64,000 nt of DNA from positions 4,193,001-4,257,000 of the forward strand of contig NZ_JALPKR020000002.1 of NCBI RefSeq assembly GCF_023195515.1. Reading direction: 5' to 3'. The stretch comes from Variovorax sp. S12S4. GTDB taxonomy: Bacteria > Pseudomonadota > Gammaproteobacteria > Burkholderiales > Burkholderiaceae_C. Positions 1 to 9,021 of this stretch are shown piece by piece. Numbering within the stretch: the stretch's first letter is position 1; every line of letters begins with the position of its first letter. The notes beneath the pieces were generated by a model that saw only the letters and a program-made list of their open reading frames with translations, was not told the DNA's origin and did not search any database. A program made the translations under genes and the position numbers.

Positions 1-91
1 CAGCGTTGCAAGCTTGCTTCGGCTGCCGGTGAAGAACGTCCACCCGAGTAAACTCCGCGGCTTTTTCGTTTCTGCAGAGGAGCGACTTGCG

Positions 92-487
92 ATGGCTGTC
101 TCGGACACCGGCCCTTACTTCCACGGCACGCGGGCGGACCTCCAGGTGGGCGACCTGCTCACCGCAGGCTTCCGCTCGAACTATGACGGGGAGGTCGTCA
201 TGAACCACATCTACTTCACCGCTTTGTCAAAGGGCGCCGGGCTGGCCGCCGAAATGGCGAAGGGCGACGGCCGTTGCCGCGTCTACATCGTCGAGCCCAC
301 GGGCGCCTTCGAGGACGACCCCAACGTCACCGACAAGAAGTTTCCGGGCAATCCCACGCGCTCGTACCGCAGCCGGGAGCCGCTTCGGATCGTCGGCGAA
401 CTCGAGAGCTGGGAACCCTTTGACGCGGAGTACATCCGGCAGCTCAGGGAGCGCGTACGCGCAGGCATGGGAGAGATCATTAACTGA
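92..487 (+). CDS. arr: NAD(+)-rifampin ADP-ribosyltransferase (Arr)
   Basis: Transfers ADP-ribose from NAD+ to the ansa-chain hydroxyl of rifamycins and inactivates them; cytosolic. The 131-residue product matches the Arr family over its whole length: the FHGT stretch near residue 12 (family catalytic His), the MNHIYFT block (NAD-contacting Tyr), and the diagnostic EDDPNVTDKKFPGNPTRSYR segment carrying the catalytic Asp, followed by REPLRIVGEL. I chose the ATG at 92 because GAGGAG lies about 9 bases upstream and Arr proteins begin shortly before the HGT motif; the frame stays open back to 14. An IS1182-type element lies immediately downstream. Chromosomal Arr homologues are common in soil bacteria, so the neighbour alone does not prove transfer. 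Confidence 0.9.
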   Translation: MAVSDTGPYFHGTRADLQVGDLLTAGFRSNYDGEVVMNHIYFTALSKGAGLAAEMAKGDGRCRVYIVEPTGAFEDDPNVTDKKFPGNPTRSYRSREPLRIVGELESWEPFDAEYIRQLRERVRAGMGEIIN

Positions 488-576
488 ATCCGGCCTGCCG
501 ATACCGCGTTGGGTAGCAATCGGAAATGGACGCGGATGTTGGCCGCTTTGGGCATTGCGGCTGTGCGGCAGAATTC

Positions 577-596
577 GGCCGAGGCTGTGTGAAAAC
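577..596 (+). repeat. Left terminal inverted repeat of the IS1182-type element
   Basis: GGCCGAGGCTGTGTGAAAAC. Its reverse complement occurs at 2250-2269 with one mismatch (A/G at the sixteenth base). Confidence 0.8.
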
Positions 597-655
597 GCTT
601 CGCCGTCGGCACTGACCTAAATAAAATCATGGCACCCGTTATCAGCGAGGTGCCC

Positions 656-2104
656 ATGAAGCGATTCATCGAAGGCGAAGACCGACAGCAGGTCGCGTTG
701 TTGCCGGAATGTCTGGATGACTATATCGGCGAAGACAACCCGGTGCGAGTGGTCGACGCCTTTGTCGAGGAACTGGATCTTCAGGCCCTCGGCTTCAAAG
801 GCATGGACCCAGCTGCCACCGGTCGGCCTGCGTACCACCCGGCGGTGCTTCTGAAGCTCTACATCTACGGCTACCTGAACCGCATCCAGTCCAGCCGGCG
901 CCTGGAGCGCGAGGCCCAGCGCAACGTCGAGCTGATGTGGCTCACTGGCCGGCTTGCCCCGGACTTCAAGACCATCGCCGACTTCCGTCACGACAACGGC
1001 GCGGGCATTCGCAATGTCTGCAAGCGCTTCATCGTCATGTGCCGGGAGCTCAAGCTGTTCACGCAGGCCATCGTGGCCATCGATGGCAGCAAATTCAAGG
1101 CGGTCAACAGCCGAGACCGCAACGTCACGCCGGCCAAGATTGATGCGCGCCAGCGGCAGATCGAGCAGAGCATCCAGCGCTACCTCGATGCGCTGGAGAC
1201 TACCGACCGCACCCAGCCCTCGGAGGTCGAGGCCAAGACCGAGCGGCTGCAGGACAAGATCAAGAGGCTGCGCGAACAGATGCGCCAGCTCGACGAGACC
1301 AAGGAACAACTGAAGCACGAGCCGGACGGTCAGCGCTCCACCACCGATCCCGATTCACGCTCGATGAACTCGCAAGCCAAGGGCTCGGGCCTGGTGGGCT
1401 ACAACGTCCAAACGGCGGTCGATGCGAAGAACCACTTGATCGTGGCGCACGAAGTCACGAACATCGGCAGCGACCGCTCGCAGCTGAGCAAGATGGCAAT
1501 GGCAGCACGCGATGCAATGGGAAAGGCCAAGCTGCAAGCACTGGCCGACCGTGGGTACTTCAACGGCACTGAACTCAAGGCCTGTGAGGACGCGAGCATT
1601 GCGACTTACGTGCCCAAGCCGATGACCTCGGGCGCCAAGGCCCAGGGGCGCTTCGACAAGAGCGACTTCATCTACATCGCCAGGGAGGACCAGTACCAGT
1701 GCCCAGCAGGCGAACGCGCCATCTATCGGTTCAACACGGTCGAGAGAAATGGCTTGAACGCACGCGTCTACTGGACCAGTGCTTGCCCTGGTTGCGCCAT
1801 GAAAGATGAGTGCACGACCAGCGACTACCGGCGCATCCGTCGGTGGGAGCACGAAAAGGTTCTGGAGCGCGTCCAGCGGCGCCTGGACAGGAAGCTTGAC
1901 GCCATGACCGAGCGACGACGCACCGTGGAGCACGTGTTCGGCACGCTGAAGCACTGGATGGGGTCCACCCACTTCCTGACGAAGACGCTGGCGCACGTCA
2001 GCACCGAGATGAGCCTGCACGTGCTGGCGTACAACCTCAAGCGGGTGATGCGAGTCCTGGGGATCGCGAAGACGATGAAGGCGATGCAGTTGGTGGGAGC
2101 GTGA
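656..2104 (+). CDS. IS1182-family transposase
   Basis: DDE-type cut-and-paste transposase of the enclosing insertion sequence. The N-terminal domain (MKRFIEGEDRQQ, RPAYHPAVLLKLYIYGY, IADFRHDNGAG) is typical of the family. Acidic catalytic candidates are Asp in VAIDGSKFK, Asp in LADRGYFNG and Glu in TVEHVFGTLKHW. A charged coiled-coil-like insert (KTERLQDKIKRLREQM) sits in the middle, and four cysteines (CPAGE, CPGCAMKDEC) may form a metal-binding insert before the last catalytic residue. The ATG at 656 has GCGAGG 5-6 bases upstream; an in-frame ATG at 629 lacks one. Length (482 aa) is normal for the family, so the element looks transposition-competent. Confidence 0.92.
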   Translation: MKRFIEGEDRQQVALLPECLDDYIGEDNPVRVVDAFVEELDLQALGFKGMDPAATGRPAYHPAVLLKLYIYGYLNRIQSSRRLEREAQRNVELMWLTGRLAPDFKTIADFRHDNGAGIRNVCKRFIVMCRELKLFTQAIVAIDGSKFKAVNSRDRNVTPAKIDARQRQIEQSIQRYLDALETTDRTQPSEVEAKTERLQDKIKRLREQMRQLDETKEQLKHEPDGQRSTTDPDSRSMNSQAKGSGLVGYNVQTAVDAKNHLIVAHEVTNIGSDRSQLSKMAMAARDAMGKAKLQALADRGYFNGTELKACEDASIATYVPKPMTSGAKAQGRFDKSDFIYIAREDQYQCPAGERAIYRFNTVERNGLNARVYWTSACPGCAMKDECTTSDYRRIRRWEHEKVLERVQRRLDRKLDAMTERRRTVEHVFGTLKHWMGSTHFLTKTLAHVSTEMSLHVLAYNLKRVMRVLGIAKTMKAMQLVGA

Positions 2105-2249
2105 GCTTCTCAAATGCATCTTTGCCGACATGCGGCGCTTCAGAGCGCATCAAAACGCAGTCATTCTCGACAACCCGCCTACTGGCCGTCTATTGAGGCC
2201 CACCAAGCATCGACAGCACCAGAGTTCGGCATACTGGCGCGACGAAGGT

Positions 2250-2269
2250 GTTTCCACACAGCCTCGGCC
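2250..2269 (-). repeat. Right terminal inverted repeat of the IS1182-type element
   Basis: Reverse complement matches the left repeat at 577-596 in 19 of 20 positions. Confidence 0.8.
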
Positions 2270-2334
2270 AAGACCGGACCGTCGCACTTGGCGTCCAATA
2301 GCGGGCCATAGCAGTTCTCTATATACACACTCTG

Positions 2335-2883
2335 ATGAAGACAGTCGTTGTCGGGAACAGCGGTAGCGGCAAGACATGGCTGGCGACGAAACTTGCAATG
2401 GGGTCGTCGGTGCCCGTCGTGCACTTGGACGAGCTCTTTTGGCAGCCCGGCGGCTTCGACCAGAAGAGGCAGCCAACGGAAACCGCCTCGCTCATCAAAT
2501 CCGCCCGGCGCGGCGTCGGCTGGGTTGTTGAGGGCGTGTTCGGAGAGCTGGCAGCGGAGTTCTTGGTTGACGCCGACGTGCTCGTCTGGCTCGACCTAGA
2601 CTGGGCTATTTGCCAAGCCCGATTGCTCGCTAGAGGGTCGGAAAGCAAAGCACATATGGCGCGAACTCAATCGGAAGCCGGGCTTGCGAAGCTGCTTAAT
2701 TGGGCCGCAAACTACCGGTGTCGAGAGGACACCCGCTCTTTTTCCGGCCATCTCGCGCTCTTCAATGCGTTTGACAGGGACAAAGTTCACATAAGGAGAG
2801 AAAGTGAAGTCGACGCACTACTCGAGGCGTCTCGAAGGGATGGCTTGGTCGAAGCGATACGAACCTTGGGCGCCGGCCGGTGA
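2335..2883 (+). CDS. P-loop nucleoside/adenylate kinase-like protein (FlaR/topology-modulation type)
   Basis: Small P-loop NTPase of 182 residues. Walker A GNSGSGKT occupies residues 7-14 right after the first beta strand, and HLDELFWQPGG is the DExxW-like substrate/LID-side motif found in adenylate-kinase-like proteins annotated as topology modulation protein FlaR. LVWLDLDW is the Walker B-like strand, and an Arg-rich region (RLLARGSESKAH) follows. The substrate cannot be told from sequence. It is a monocistronic gene just downstream of the IS element, separated by 65 bases from its right repeat. The ATG at 2335 is the only sensible start because the P-loop begins at residue 7. Confidence 0.7.
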   Translation: MKTVVVGNSGSGKTWLATKLAMGSSVPVVHLDELFWQPGGFDQKRQPTETASLIKSARRGVGWVVEGVFGELAAEFLVDADVLVWLDLDWAICQARLLARGSESKAHMARTQSEAGLAKLLNWAANYRCREDTRSFSGHLALFNAFDRDKVHIRRESEVDALLEASRRDGLVEAIRTLGAGR

Positions 2884-2966
2884 GTGCGACCGGTTGAATC
2901 CGCCACCGGGAGCGGACGGTCACGGCCGGCTCCAATCCACTGGGCCTGCACAATAGCCACTCAATC

Positions 2967-3635
2967 ATGTTGCTGGTGGAACAGATGACCCCGACCTCCG
3001 AACGCCCCGCTCGTTCCCAGATCATCAAAACCGAGAAGGAACTACGCGACCTTATCGGTGAACCCGCCGACCTGACCCGTGCCAAGGTCAGCAATCGACT
3101 TAACTCGATGACTCGCTTGTTCGTCGAACGCTCGCCTCTCGTTTGCGTTGCCACAAGCGATGCCGCAGGCAACTGTGACCTCAGTCCTAGGGGCGATCCG
3201 GCGGGATTCGTACGCATCCTGGACGATCGCACGGTGCTCATTCCGGAACGCCCCGGAAATCGCCTCGCGGATTCACTGCGCAACATTCTGGCGAACCCAC
3301 GGATAGGGCTGCTCTTCATCGTGCCCGGTATCACTGACACATTTCGTGTGAACGGTCATGCCGCGATCACCGTCGATGCAGATTTGCTCACGCCATGCGC
3401 GGTCGAGGGCAAACAGCCCTTGCTCGGCATCCTGGTCGACATCGACGAGGCTTACACGCAATGTTCAAAGGCGTTTCTGCGCTCCCACCTGTGGGATCCG
3501 GAGCGCTTTTTAGCGCCAGCGACGATGCCCACAGGTGGTCAGGTCCTTCGAGCCATTCAGGGTGAGCAGTTCGATGCTGCCCAGTACGACGACGAACGCG
3601 CGGAGCGCTACCGTCGCCGAGTTGGGTTCTATTGA
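2967..3635 (+). CDS. Pyridoxamine 5'-phosphate oxidase-family FMN flavoprotein (MSMEG_1061-like)
   Basis: 222-residue split-barrel flavoprotein. The N-terminal half has the family pattern ELRDLIGEPADLTRAKV, then SPLVCVATSDAAGNCDLSPRGDPAGFVRI and IPERPGNRLADSLRNI, followed by GLLFIVPGITDTFRVNG, the FMN-binding barrel strands of the MSMEG_1061 subgroup. Members are thought to bind FMN or F420 and to act as reductases or oxidases on small molecules; the substrate here is unknown. ATG codons at 2967 and 2985 are both possible. It stands alone, about 80 bases after the kinase gene on the same strand. Confidence 0.8.
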   Translation: MLLVEQMTPTSERPARSQIIKTEKELRDLIGEPADLTRAKVSNRLNSMTRLFVERSPLVCVATSDAAGNCDLSPRGDPAGFVRILDDRTVLIPERPGNRLADSLRNILANPRIGLLFIVPGITDTFRVNGHAAITVDADLLTPCAVEGKQPLLGILVDIDEAYTQCSKAFLRSHLWDPERFLAPATMPTGGQVLRAIQGEQFDAAQYDDERAERYRRRVGFY

Positions 3636-3926
3636 ACTGCGGCCTGGGCACAGAGGCTAGGACGTCCGCTTTCGGAAATCGCGACTGGCTACTTCGGGCC
3701 CGAAGCTCCATTTGGAGTGCGTTGGTACAGAGTCGTCGAACCTCACAGTCCGCGTGCCAAGACGGGCCGCCCGCCTTTTGCCATCGAAACGATGCGGCGC
3801 ATTCACTGCCTGACTCTCGATTTCTGTGTGTCCGAGTACGCTCTTCGTCACAAGCGGGTTTCACCCGTTTACGCGGCGCGCATACATGGGAAGGATTTGT
3901 CTTCTAACCAAACAGATGGAGACAAA

Positions 3927-5168
3927 ATGACCGTTACACGGCGCCAGCTTGCCTTGTCCGCCTTTGGAACCGCCTTCCTCGCCGGGTGTACAAGCGTGCC
4001 GACCATGCCACGTCCTGCAGTGTCTTCGGACCGACTGAGGCGCATCGCTCCGGCCCTGAACGCGCAGGTCGGCGCTGGCACTTTTCCAGGCGCCGTGTCC
4101 CTTGCCTCGCACGAGGGAAAGCTGGTGCACCATGAGGCGGTTGGCTTCCTTGACGCTGCCAAGACCAAGCCCATGCCGCGCGACGCCATTTTCCGCCTCG
4201 CCTCCATGACCAAGCCATTGACCTCCGTCGCCACAATGATGCTGACGGAGCAGGGTGTGATGAAGCTCAACGACCCGGTCACGAACTGGCTGCCCGAACT
4301 CAATAATCTGAAGGTCGAGACGCCGGCGGGCGACGTGCCGCTGTCTCGTCCAATTACCGTGCAAGACCTGCTTATGCATACGGCAGGCTTCGTCTATGGT
4401 CCAGCCAGCCCGTCGCCGCGCATCGGCAAGATGTACGCAGACCTGGGTATCGAATCGCTGGAGACCGACATCACCGGCGAAGAGATGCTCAGACGCCTGG
4501 GCACCATCCCGCTGGCATACCAGCCGGGCACGACTTGGTTCTATTCGATTGCTACCGACGTGCTGGGCTTGCTGTTGGAGCGTGCGACAAAAAAACGTCT
4601 GGATGTGCTGATGCAGGAGATGCTGATCGGCCCGCTGGGAATGACCGACACCGCCTGGTGGGTGCCACCGGCCAAACGCAGTCGTCTGGCAGAGGCGCTG
4701 GAAAGTGACGCGCAGAAGGCATCGATGCTGCGCGCCTACCGCCACGACACCGACCCAGCGCCACGCACCTATCTCAAAGGCGGCGCCGGATTGGTTGGTA
4801 CGGGCGCGGACTACCTGAAGTTCGCGCAGATGGTGCTGAACGGTGGAACCGGCGGCCAGACCCGATACCTGTCGCGCAAGACCGTGGAATTCATGCTGTC
4901 CGACCATCTGATCGGCAAGGCCGGTGTGCCCAATGCGACCACTGGTCCGGGATACGGCTTCGGGCTGGGATGGGGCGTTCGCCTGTACGACGGCGTGGGC
5001 TGGACGCCAGGCAGCGTGGGCGATGCAATGTGGGCCGGCGCCTGGGGAACGAGCTTCTGGATCGACCCGCGCGAGCAACTGGTCGGCGTGCTGATGGCGC
5101 AGTGTCCCTCCAACCGGATTCACACACGGATGTTGTACAAGAATCTGGTCTATGGAGCTGTGTCTTGA
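3927..5168 (+). CDS. Class C beta-lactamase-fold serine hydrolase, lipoprotein
   Basis: Secreted 413-residue serine hydrolase of the penicillin-binding-protein/beta-lactamase class C fold (COG1680). The N-terminus MTVTRRQLALSAFGTAFLAGC carries a twin-arginine-like pair and a lipobox (LAGC, Cys21), so the product is probably a lipoprotein facing the periplasm. The nucleophile motif SMTK is at residues 93-96; HTAGF and FYSIATDVLG correspond to the second motif region. ATG at 3927 follows GGAGAC, and the 70 in-frame residues upstream look non-coding. Families of this type include esterases and D-aminopeptidases as well as true beta-lactamases, so resistance should not be assumed. The 290 bases upstream (3636-3926) contain nothing I can recognise. 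Confidence 0.82.
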   Translation: MTVTRRQLALSAFGTAFLAGCTSVPTMPRPAVSSDRLRRIAPALNAQVGAGTFPGAVSLASHEGKLVHHEAVGFLDAAKTKPMPRDAIFRLASMTKPLTSVATMMLTEQGVMKLNDPVTNWLPELNNLKVETPAGDVPLSRPITVQDLLMHTAGFVYGPASPSPRIGKMYADLGIESLETDITGEEMLRRLGTIPLAYQPGTTWFYSIATDVLGLLLERATKKRLDVLMQEMLIGPLGMTDTAWWVPPAKRSRLAEALESDAQKASMLRAYRHDTDPAPRTYLKGGAGLVGTGADYLKFAQMVLNGGTGGQTRYLSRKTVEFMLSDHLIGKAGVPNATTGPGYGFGLGWGVRLYDGVGWTPGSVGDAMWAGAWGTSFWIDPREQLVGVLMAQCPSNRIHTRMLYKNLVYGAVS

Positions 5169-5367
5169 CGGGGGGCGACCAGGCTAGCCAATAGCTGTTT
5201 CCGCAGCCCGTCGGATCACCGGCGCTTCGGCTGAATATCAAGGGCGTGGGCCAACGCGCGCGTTCAGTCTATTGCGTCGCGCCATAAGCCTGTATCGGTG
5301 ATTTGCTGCAGCTGCGAAAACTGCATGCCAACTCAAATAAAACAGCGGCCCCAAGCGCAGTGATTGA

Positions 5368-7818
5368 TCAGCCCGTATCACCCAGCGGCCGTTGCCGGCC
5401 GGCAAACAGCGATTTGCGGATGACCGCGTGCACGCCCCAGTTGCCGTCGACGACTTGCGTCACGCCGAAGTCGACGGCCACCGACATCAGCGAAATCGCC
5501 TCGTCTTCGCTCAGCCGCATGGCGGTCATCAGAAAGCGCCGGGTCTTGCGGAAGGCATCGCGCATGGCCGGGTCGAGCGAAGACTTTTCGTAGATCGCGC
5601 TGCGTGCCTTGTCTCCGAATTCCTTCAGGTAGTTGGGGTGGCTGAAGCCGTGGATCACCCACTCGTCGGCAGTCTCCACCAGCGGGTAGTCGATGTCGGC
5701 ATAGGGCTCGCCGTGCAGCTGATCGGCCTTGTGCAGCACGATCTGGAAGACGCCGGTCAGCGAGCATTCGATGGCCGTGCCGCACAGTTCGCTGTCGCCC
5801 TGCGAAGCGTGCGGATCGCCCACCGACAGCAGCCCGCCGTCGACCCCGACCCGCAGGTAGACGGTGGCGCCCTTGGCAATGCGCCAGTTGTCCAGGTTGC
5901 CGCCGAAGCATGAGGGCGGCACCGAGTCGACGAGGCCGGTCTCTGCGGGCGCGACCGCGATCACGCCGAAGTGCGGGCGCACCGGGATGGTCACGCCCCG
6001 GAGCACGCCGTGGTTCTCGACGATCGATGCGCGGTCGACCGGAATGCCGGGGTAGTCGATGGTGGGGTGCAGCACGCCGTTGGGGTCGAGCTGCGGCGTC
6101 CAGCGAAAGTTGTAGACGGCGTGGGCGCACGCATGTCCCTGGCTGCAGTCGACCTCGTAGATGGTCACTACTTCGCGCTGCCGGGGCTCCTCGATCAGGT
6201 CGTCGTAGTGAAAGCCCCACCAGGCCGCGGCATTGCTGCCGAAGGCTCGGCCCTCGTACTTGGCATCGGCCGCCAGGCGCGGCGCAAGGTCGAGGATGCG
6301 TACCTCCAGCACGTCGCCGGGCTGCGCGTCCTTCACGTAGATGGGCCCGGTGCAGATGTGCACGCCAAAGCCCTCGCCGCTACCCCGGCCGTAGATCGAT
6401 GCATCGGTGGGACCGGCGCCGCGGCGGTCTACGGCCTTGTGCTCGCGCGTCCAATGAAAAACGCTTTCGGCGCCGGAGTCGCCCTTGATCATTCGCTCGT
6501 GGTCGTCGTAGGCGTGCTGGGTCAGCGTCTCGATGGTCACGATGTCACCGGAGGCAATGGTCAGCACAGGCGGAATCGAGCGGCCGAAGTAGCCCCAGTG
6601 AATGGTTTGCGCGGTGGCCGGCAGATGGTGGTGATGGCCTGTCGCGGCACTGGTGTCGAGCGGCGCGGCTGTTGTTGCTTGCGCGGCAATTCCGGTAGTG
6701 CCGGTTGCATCGCCGGCCGTTGCACGCGCGTCGATGCGCGCGGTGAAGGGCACCGGGTCTTCGGCCGGAGACTCGAAATAACCCGAAGGCCAGCCGCGCC
6801 GGATGCGCTTGCGCAGCGACTGCTGGCTGACCTCGTTGGCCTGCTGCCGGTATTGCCGTGGCGACATGCTGTAGCGGTCGCGGAAGCAGTGGCTGAAATG
6901 CGCCGGGTCGTTGAAGCCCCAGCGAAAGCAGATGTCCGAGATCGACAGATGCCCATACTGGCGGTTCGCGAGGTCGGCGCGGCATCGTTCGAGGCGGCGC
7001 TGGCGCACATAGGCGGTAAAGGTCTGGCCAAGGCCCTCGAAGAGCTTCTGCACCAGGCGCTCCGACACGCGCCCGTGGGCCGCCACCGCCGCCAGCGACA
7101 GCGATGCGTCGCTCAGGTTGGCATCGACGTACTGGCAGAGCCGGTGCACCGTGGCAGCCTGGGTGCTGCTGATGGCGGGCAGGGCGGTGTCCCGTTGTGC
7201 GGCGAGGCTGGTTGCGATGAACTCCGACAAGGCGGACTCGACCGGTGCGACGTCGTCATCGCTCAATGTATCGAAGGCGTCGGCCAGCGCAGTCAGCGTG
7301 CCCGCGAACATGCGGCCCAGGCCCGCCCGGCCCGGCAAGTGGCCGAGCGCGAAGCCGGGGTTGCCGGGCAGCCGCGCCTTCAGGCTGGCGCGCGGCATGG
7401 ACACCATGAACTGCCGGAAGTTGGAGCGGAAATCCAGCCCGGCCTGCGCCTGGGCCGGTCCGAAGACGATGTCACCCGGAGCCAGTTCGATGGTCCGCTG
7501 GCCGTCGTGCAGCGCGGCTTCGCCGCTCAGGTGCAGCGCGAGCCAGATGGCGTCGGCCGTGTCGCCAAGCCGCTGGATGGTCTGCGGCGACGAGGTGATG
7601 CGCGCCATGCCCACCCCGCGCGCGGTGCGCCCTGCCGTCAGGGTGCCATACAGGGGTGCCGTTGCGGGCGCCATTTCGGGCCTGAGGCGGTGCAGATGCA
7701 GGGCATCGCGCCAGGCGTGGGGCCGCTGGTGCACCGGATAGGAGTCGGTCGAGAACTGTTCGAACTGCACGGCGGCGCTTTCTGGTTGCTTGCGCAGGGT
7801 GCGCAAGACACGTGCCAC
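5368..7818 (-). CDS. AraC-family regulator fused to acetamidase/formamidase
   Basis: One uninterrupted 816-residue frame carries two complete modules. Residues about 1-210 resemble the ligand-binding half of AraC_binding_2 regulators (FEQFSTDSYPVHQRPHAWRDAL). Residues about 220-325 are an AraC/XylS double HTH (VSERLVQKLFEGLGQTFTAYV; ISDICFRWGFNDPAHFSHCFRD). A linker of some 90 residues with GHHHH leads to an acetamidase/formamidase domain from about residue 410 to the end (HWGYFGRSIPPVLTIASGD, SGEGFGVHICTGPIYVKDAQPGD, GDPHASQGDSELCGTAIE). The start is a GTG; no better start is visible. The enzyme half would hydrolyse formamide or short amides to ammonia and acid. It is divergent from a RidA gene. 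An amide-sensing, self-contained regulator-enzyme is an inference. Confidence 0.85.
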   Translation of the reverse strand: MARVLRTLRKQPESAAVQFEQFSTDSYPVHQRPHAWRDALHLHRLRPEMAPATAPLYGTLTAGRTARGVGMARITSSPQTIQRLGDTADAIWLALHLSGEAALHDGQRTIELAPGDIVFGPAQAQAGLDFRSNFRQFMVSMPRASLKARLPGNPGFALGHLPGRAGLGRMFAGTLTALADAFDTLSDDDVAPVESALSEFIATSLAAQRDTALPAISSTQAATVHRLCQYVDANLSDASLSLAAVAAHGRVSERLVQKLFEGLGQTFTAYVRQRRLERCRADLANRQYGHLSISDICFRWGFNDPAHFSHCFRDRYSMSPRQYRQQANEVSQQSLRKRIRRGWPSGYFESPAEDPVPFTARIDARATAGDATGTTGIAAQATTAAPLDTSAATGHHHHLPATAQTIHWGYFGRSIPPVLTIASGDIVTIETLTQHAYDDHERMIKGDSGAESVFHWTREHKAVDRRGAGPTDASIYGRGSGEGFGVHICTGPIYVKDAQPGDVLEVRILDLAPRLAADAKYEGRAFGSNAAAWWGFHYDDLIEEPRQREVVTIYEVDCSQGHACAHAVYNFRWTPQLDPNGVLHPTIDYPGIPVDRASIVENHGVLRGVTIPVRPHFGVIAVAPAETGLVDSVPPSCFGGNLDNWRIAKGATVYLRVGVDGGLLSVGDPHASQGDSELCGTAIECSLTGVFQIVLHKADQLHGEPYADIDYPLVETADEWVIHGFSHPNYLKEFGDKARSAIYEKSSLDPAMRDAFRKTRRFLMTAMRLSEDEAISLMSVAVDFGVTQVVDGNWGVHAVIRKSLFAGRQRPLGDTG

Positions 7819-7933
7819 GCGCCATGCCCGACGTTGGCACGCTACTGGCTTGCCGCAGATGCATGTCGAACTCCGAGGCTTAGGGCGGCAGCCGCATCGA
7901 CAACGGCTGCCGCGGCCGCCTCAATTTGCCGCG

Positions 7934-8326
7934 ATGTCTCCCATCTTTCACATGATTGCCGGTGCACCAGACCCGGTCGCTCCTTTCAGCCACGCGGTCG
8001 AAACCGACGGCTGGGTCTTCGTTACCGGGCAGATGCCTTTTGCGGGCACCTCGCTGGATGAGCCTTATCCAGAAGGCATCGAGGCGCAGACGCGGCAGGT
8101 ATTGAGGAACCTGCAGACGGTTCTGGCCGGTTGCGGGCTCGGCCTGGAACACGCGCTTTCAGTTCGCGTGTATCTGACACACTTCGACGAGGACTACGAG
8201 GCGATGAACGCGGTCTACGCCAGCCATTTCGCGAGCGGCCGAAGGCCCGCCCGCACCTGCATAGGCGTGACCGGCCTGGCCAAGGGCGCGCGCATCGAGA
8301 TCGATCTCGTGGCGCGGCGCGGTTAG
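7934..8326 (+). CDS. RidA/YjgF/YER057c/UK114-family protein
   Basis: 130-residue RidA-fold protein; family members deaminate reactive enamine/imine intermediates or act in catabolic pathways with amide or amine chemistry. Family signatures are SHAVETDGWVFVTGQMPF near the N-terminus, QTRQVLRNLQTVLAGCG in the middle and the C-terminal GVTGLAKGARIEIDLVA, where the family normally has xRV(E/A)(I/V)(E/D)xxA. The canonical RidA active-site Arg precedes TCIGV (RRPARTCIGV). The ATG at 7934 is preceded by no strong ribosome site but fits the family N-terminus. It is divergent from the AraC-amidase fusion (115 bases between them) and its stop overlaps the stop of the convergent dehalogenase gene by three bases. 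Confidence 0.88.
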   Translation: MSPIFHMIAGAPDPVAPFSHAVETDGWVFVTGQMPFAGTSLDEPYPEGIEAQTRQVLRNLQTVLAGCGLGLEHALSVRVYLTHFDEDYEAMNAVYASHFASGRRPARTCIGVTGLAKGARIEIDLVARRG

Positions 8327-9021
8327 CGCGCCGCGTCGACCGCGTCCGCCAGTTCCGCGAGCGTGCGGAAGTGGTAGTCGGGTTCGGTGCGCTTGGATTC
8401 GATGGTTCCGCCCGAGCCTTTTTGCGCATGGCGCCGCTCGATCCAGCAGGTGGCAATGCCCAATTCCTTCGAGATGCCGATGTCGTGGTACTGGCTTTGC
8501 GCCACGTGCAGGTTGTCGGCCTGCTTGTAGCCCCAGGCGCCTTCGAAGCGGCCGCGGGCGTAGGCGAAGTAGCGCGCGTCGGGCTTCTCGCACAGCGCAT
8601 CGTCGCAGCTCAGCAGCATGTCGAAGGGCGATCCCAGCGTCTTGTCGAGATGGGCGAGCGCCCAACGCTGCGCGTTGGTCATCGTGACCAGCTTGAAGCG
8701 CTTGTGCAGCCGCTTGAGGGCTTCCACTGAATCTGGAAAAGCAGGCCATTGCGCGACCGAATCGCGCAAGCCTTGCGCCAGCACTTCGGTATCGGGCAGT
8801 CCCAGCTTGGGTGCAATGACATGCCAGCAGCGCTCCAGGTCGTCCGGATACCAGCCGGCGTTGCCGTCGGCGCGAGCGCTTCTGTAAGCGGCCAGGAATT
8901 CGTCGTCGCTCACGCGCGTATCGGGCACCGCCGAGCGAAGGTAGGCGAGCATGCCTCCCTCGAAGTCGATCAACGTGCCGACGACGTCGAACGTAAGAAC
9001 CTTGAAATCTTGCAGGGACAT
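8323..9021 (-). CDS. Haloacid dehalogenase, type II-like HAD hydrolase
   Basis: 232-residue HAD-superfamily hydrolase. Motif I is TFDVVGTLIDFEGG, with the nucleophile Asp near residue 12. Motif II lies in LVTMTNAQRW (Thr/Asn), and motif III Lys is in CEKPDARYFAYA. The HDIG segment (QYHDIGISKELGI) is the DxG-type C-terminal loop of the (S)-2-haloacid dehalogenase group. The real substrate may be a haloacid or a phosphorylated metabolite. I prefer the ATG at 9021 (MSLQDFKVLTFD) because GGAG sits about 9 bases upstream; an in-frame ATG at 9048 extends it by nine residues. It is convergent with the RidA gene, ends overlapping. Confidence 0.82.
   Translation of the reverse strand: MSLQDFKVLTFDVVGTLIDFEGGMLAYLRSAVPDTRVSDDEFLAAYRSARADGNAGWYPDDLERCWHVIAPKLGLPDTEVLAQGLRDSVAQWPAFPDSVEALKRLHKRFKLVTMTNAQRWALAHLDKTLGSPFDMLLSCDDALCEKPDARYFAYARGRFEGAWGYKQADNLHVAQSQYHDIGISKELGIATCWIERRHAQKGSGGTIESKRTEPDYHFRTLAELADAVDAAR

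Larger units (their letters stand above)
577..2269 (+). mobile_element. Complete IS1182-family insertion sequence
   Basis: About 1.69 kb bounded by 20-base imperfect inverted repeats (19 of 20 match) that enclose a single full-length transposase gene. Size, single-ORF layout and the DDE transposase fit IS1182. I do not see an obvious target duplication at the ends. About 145 non-coding bases separate the transposase stop from the right repeat. Confidence 0.8.

Noticed and set aside
5971..8061. 696-codon open frame opposite the AraC-amidase fusion
   Set aside because: Antisense shadow of a real coding frame; no recognisable domain, and it runs through the RidA start region.
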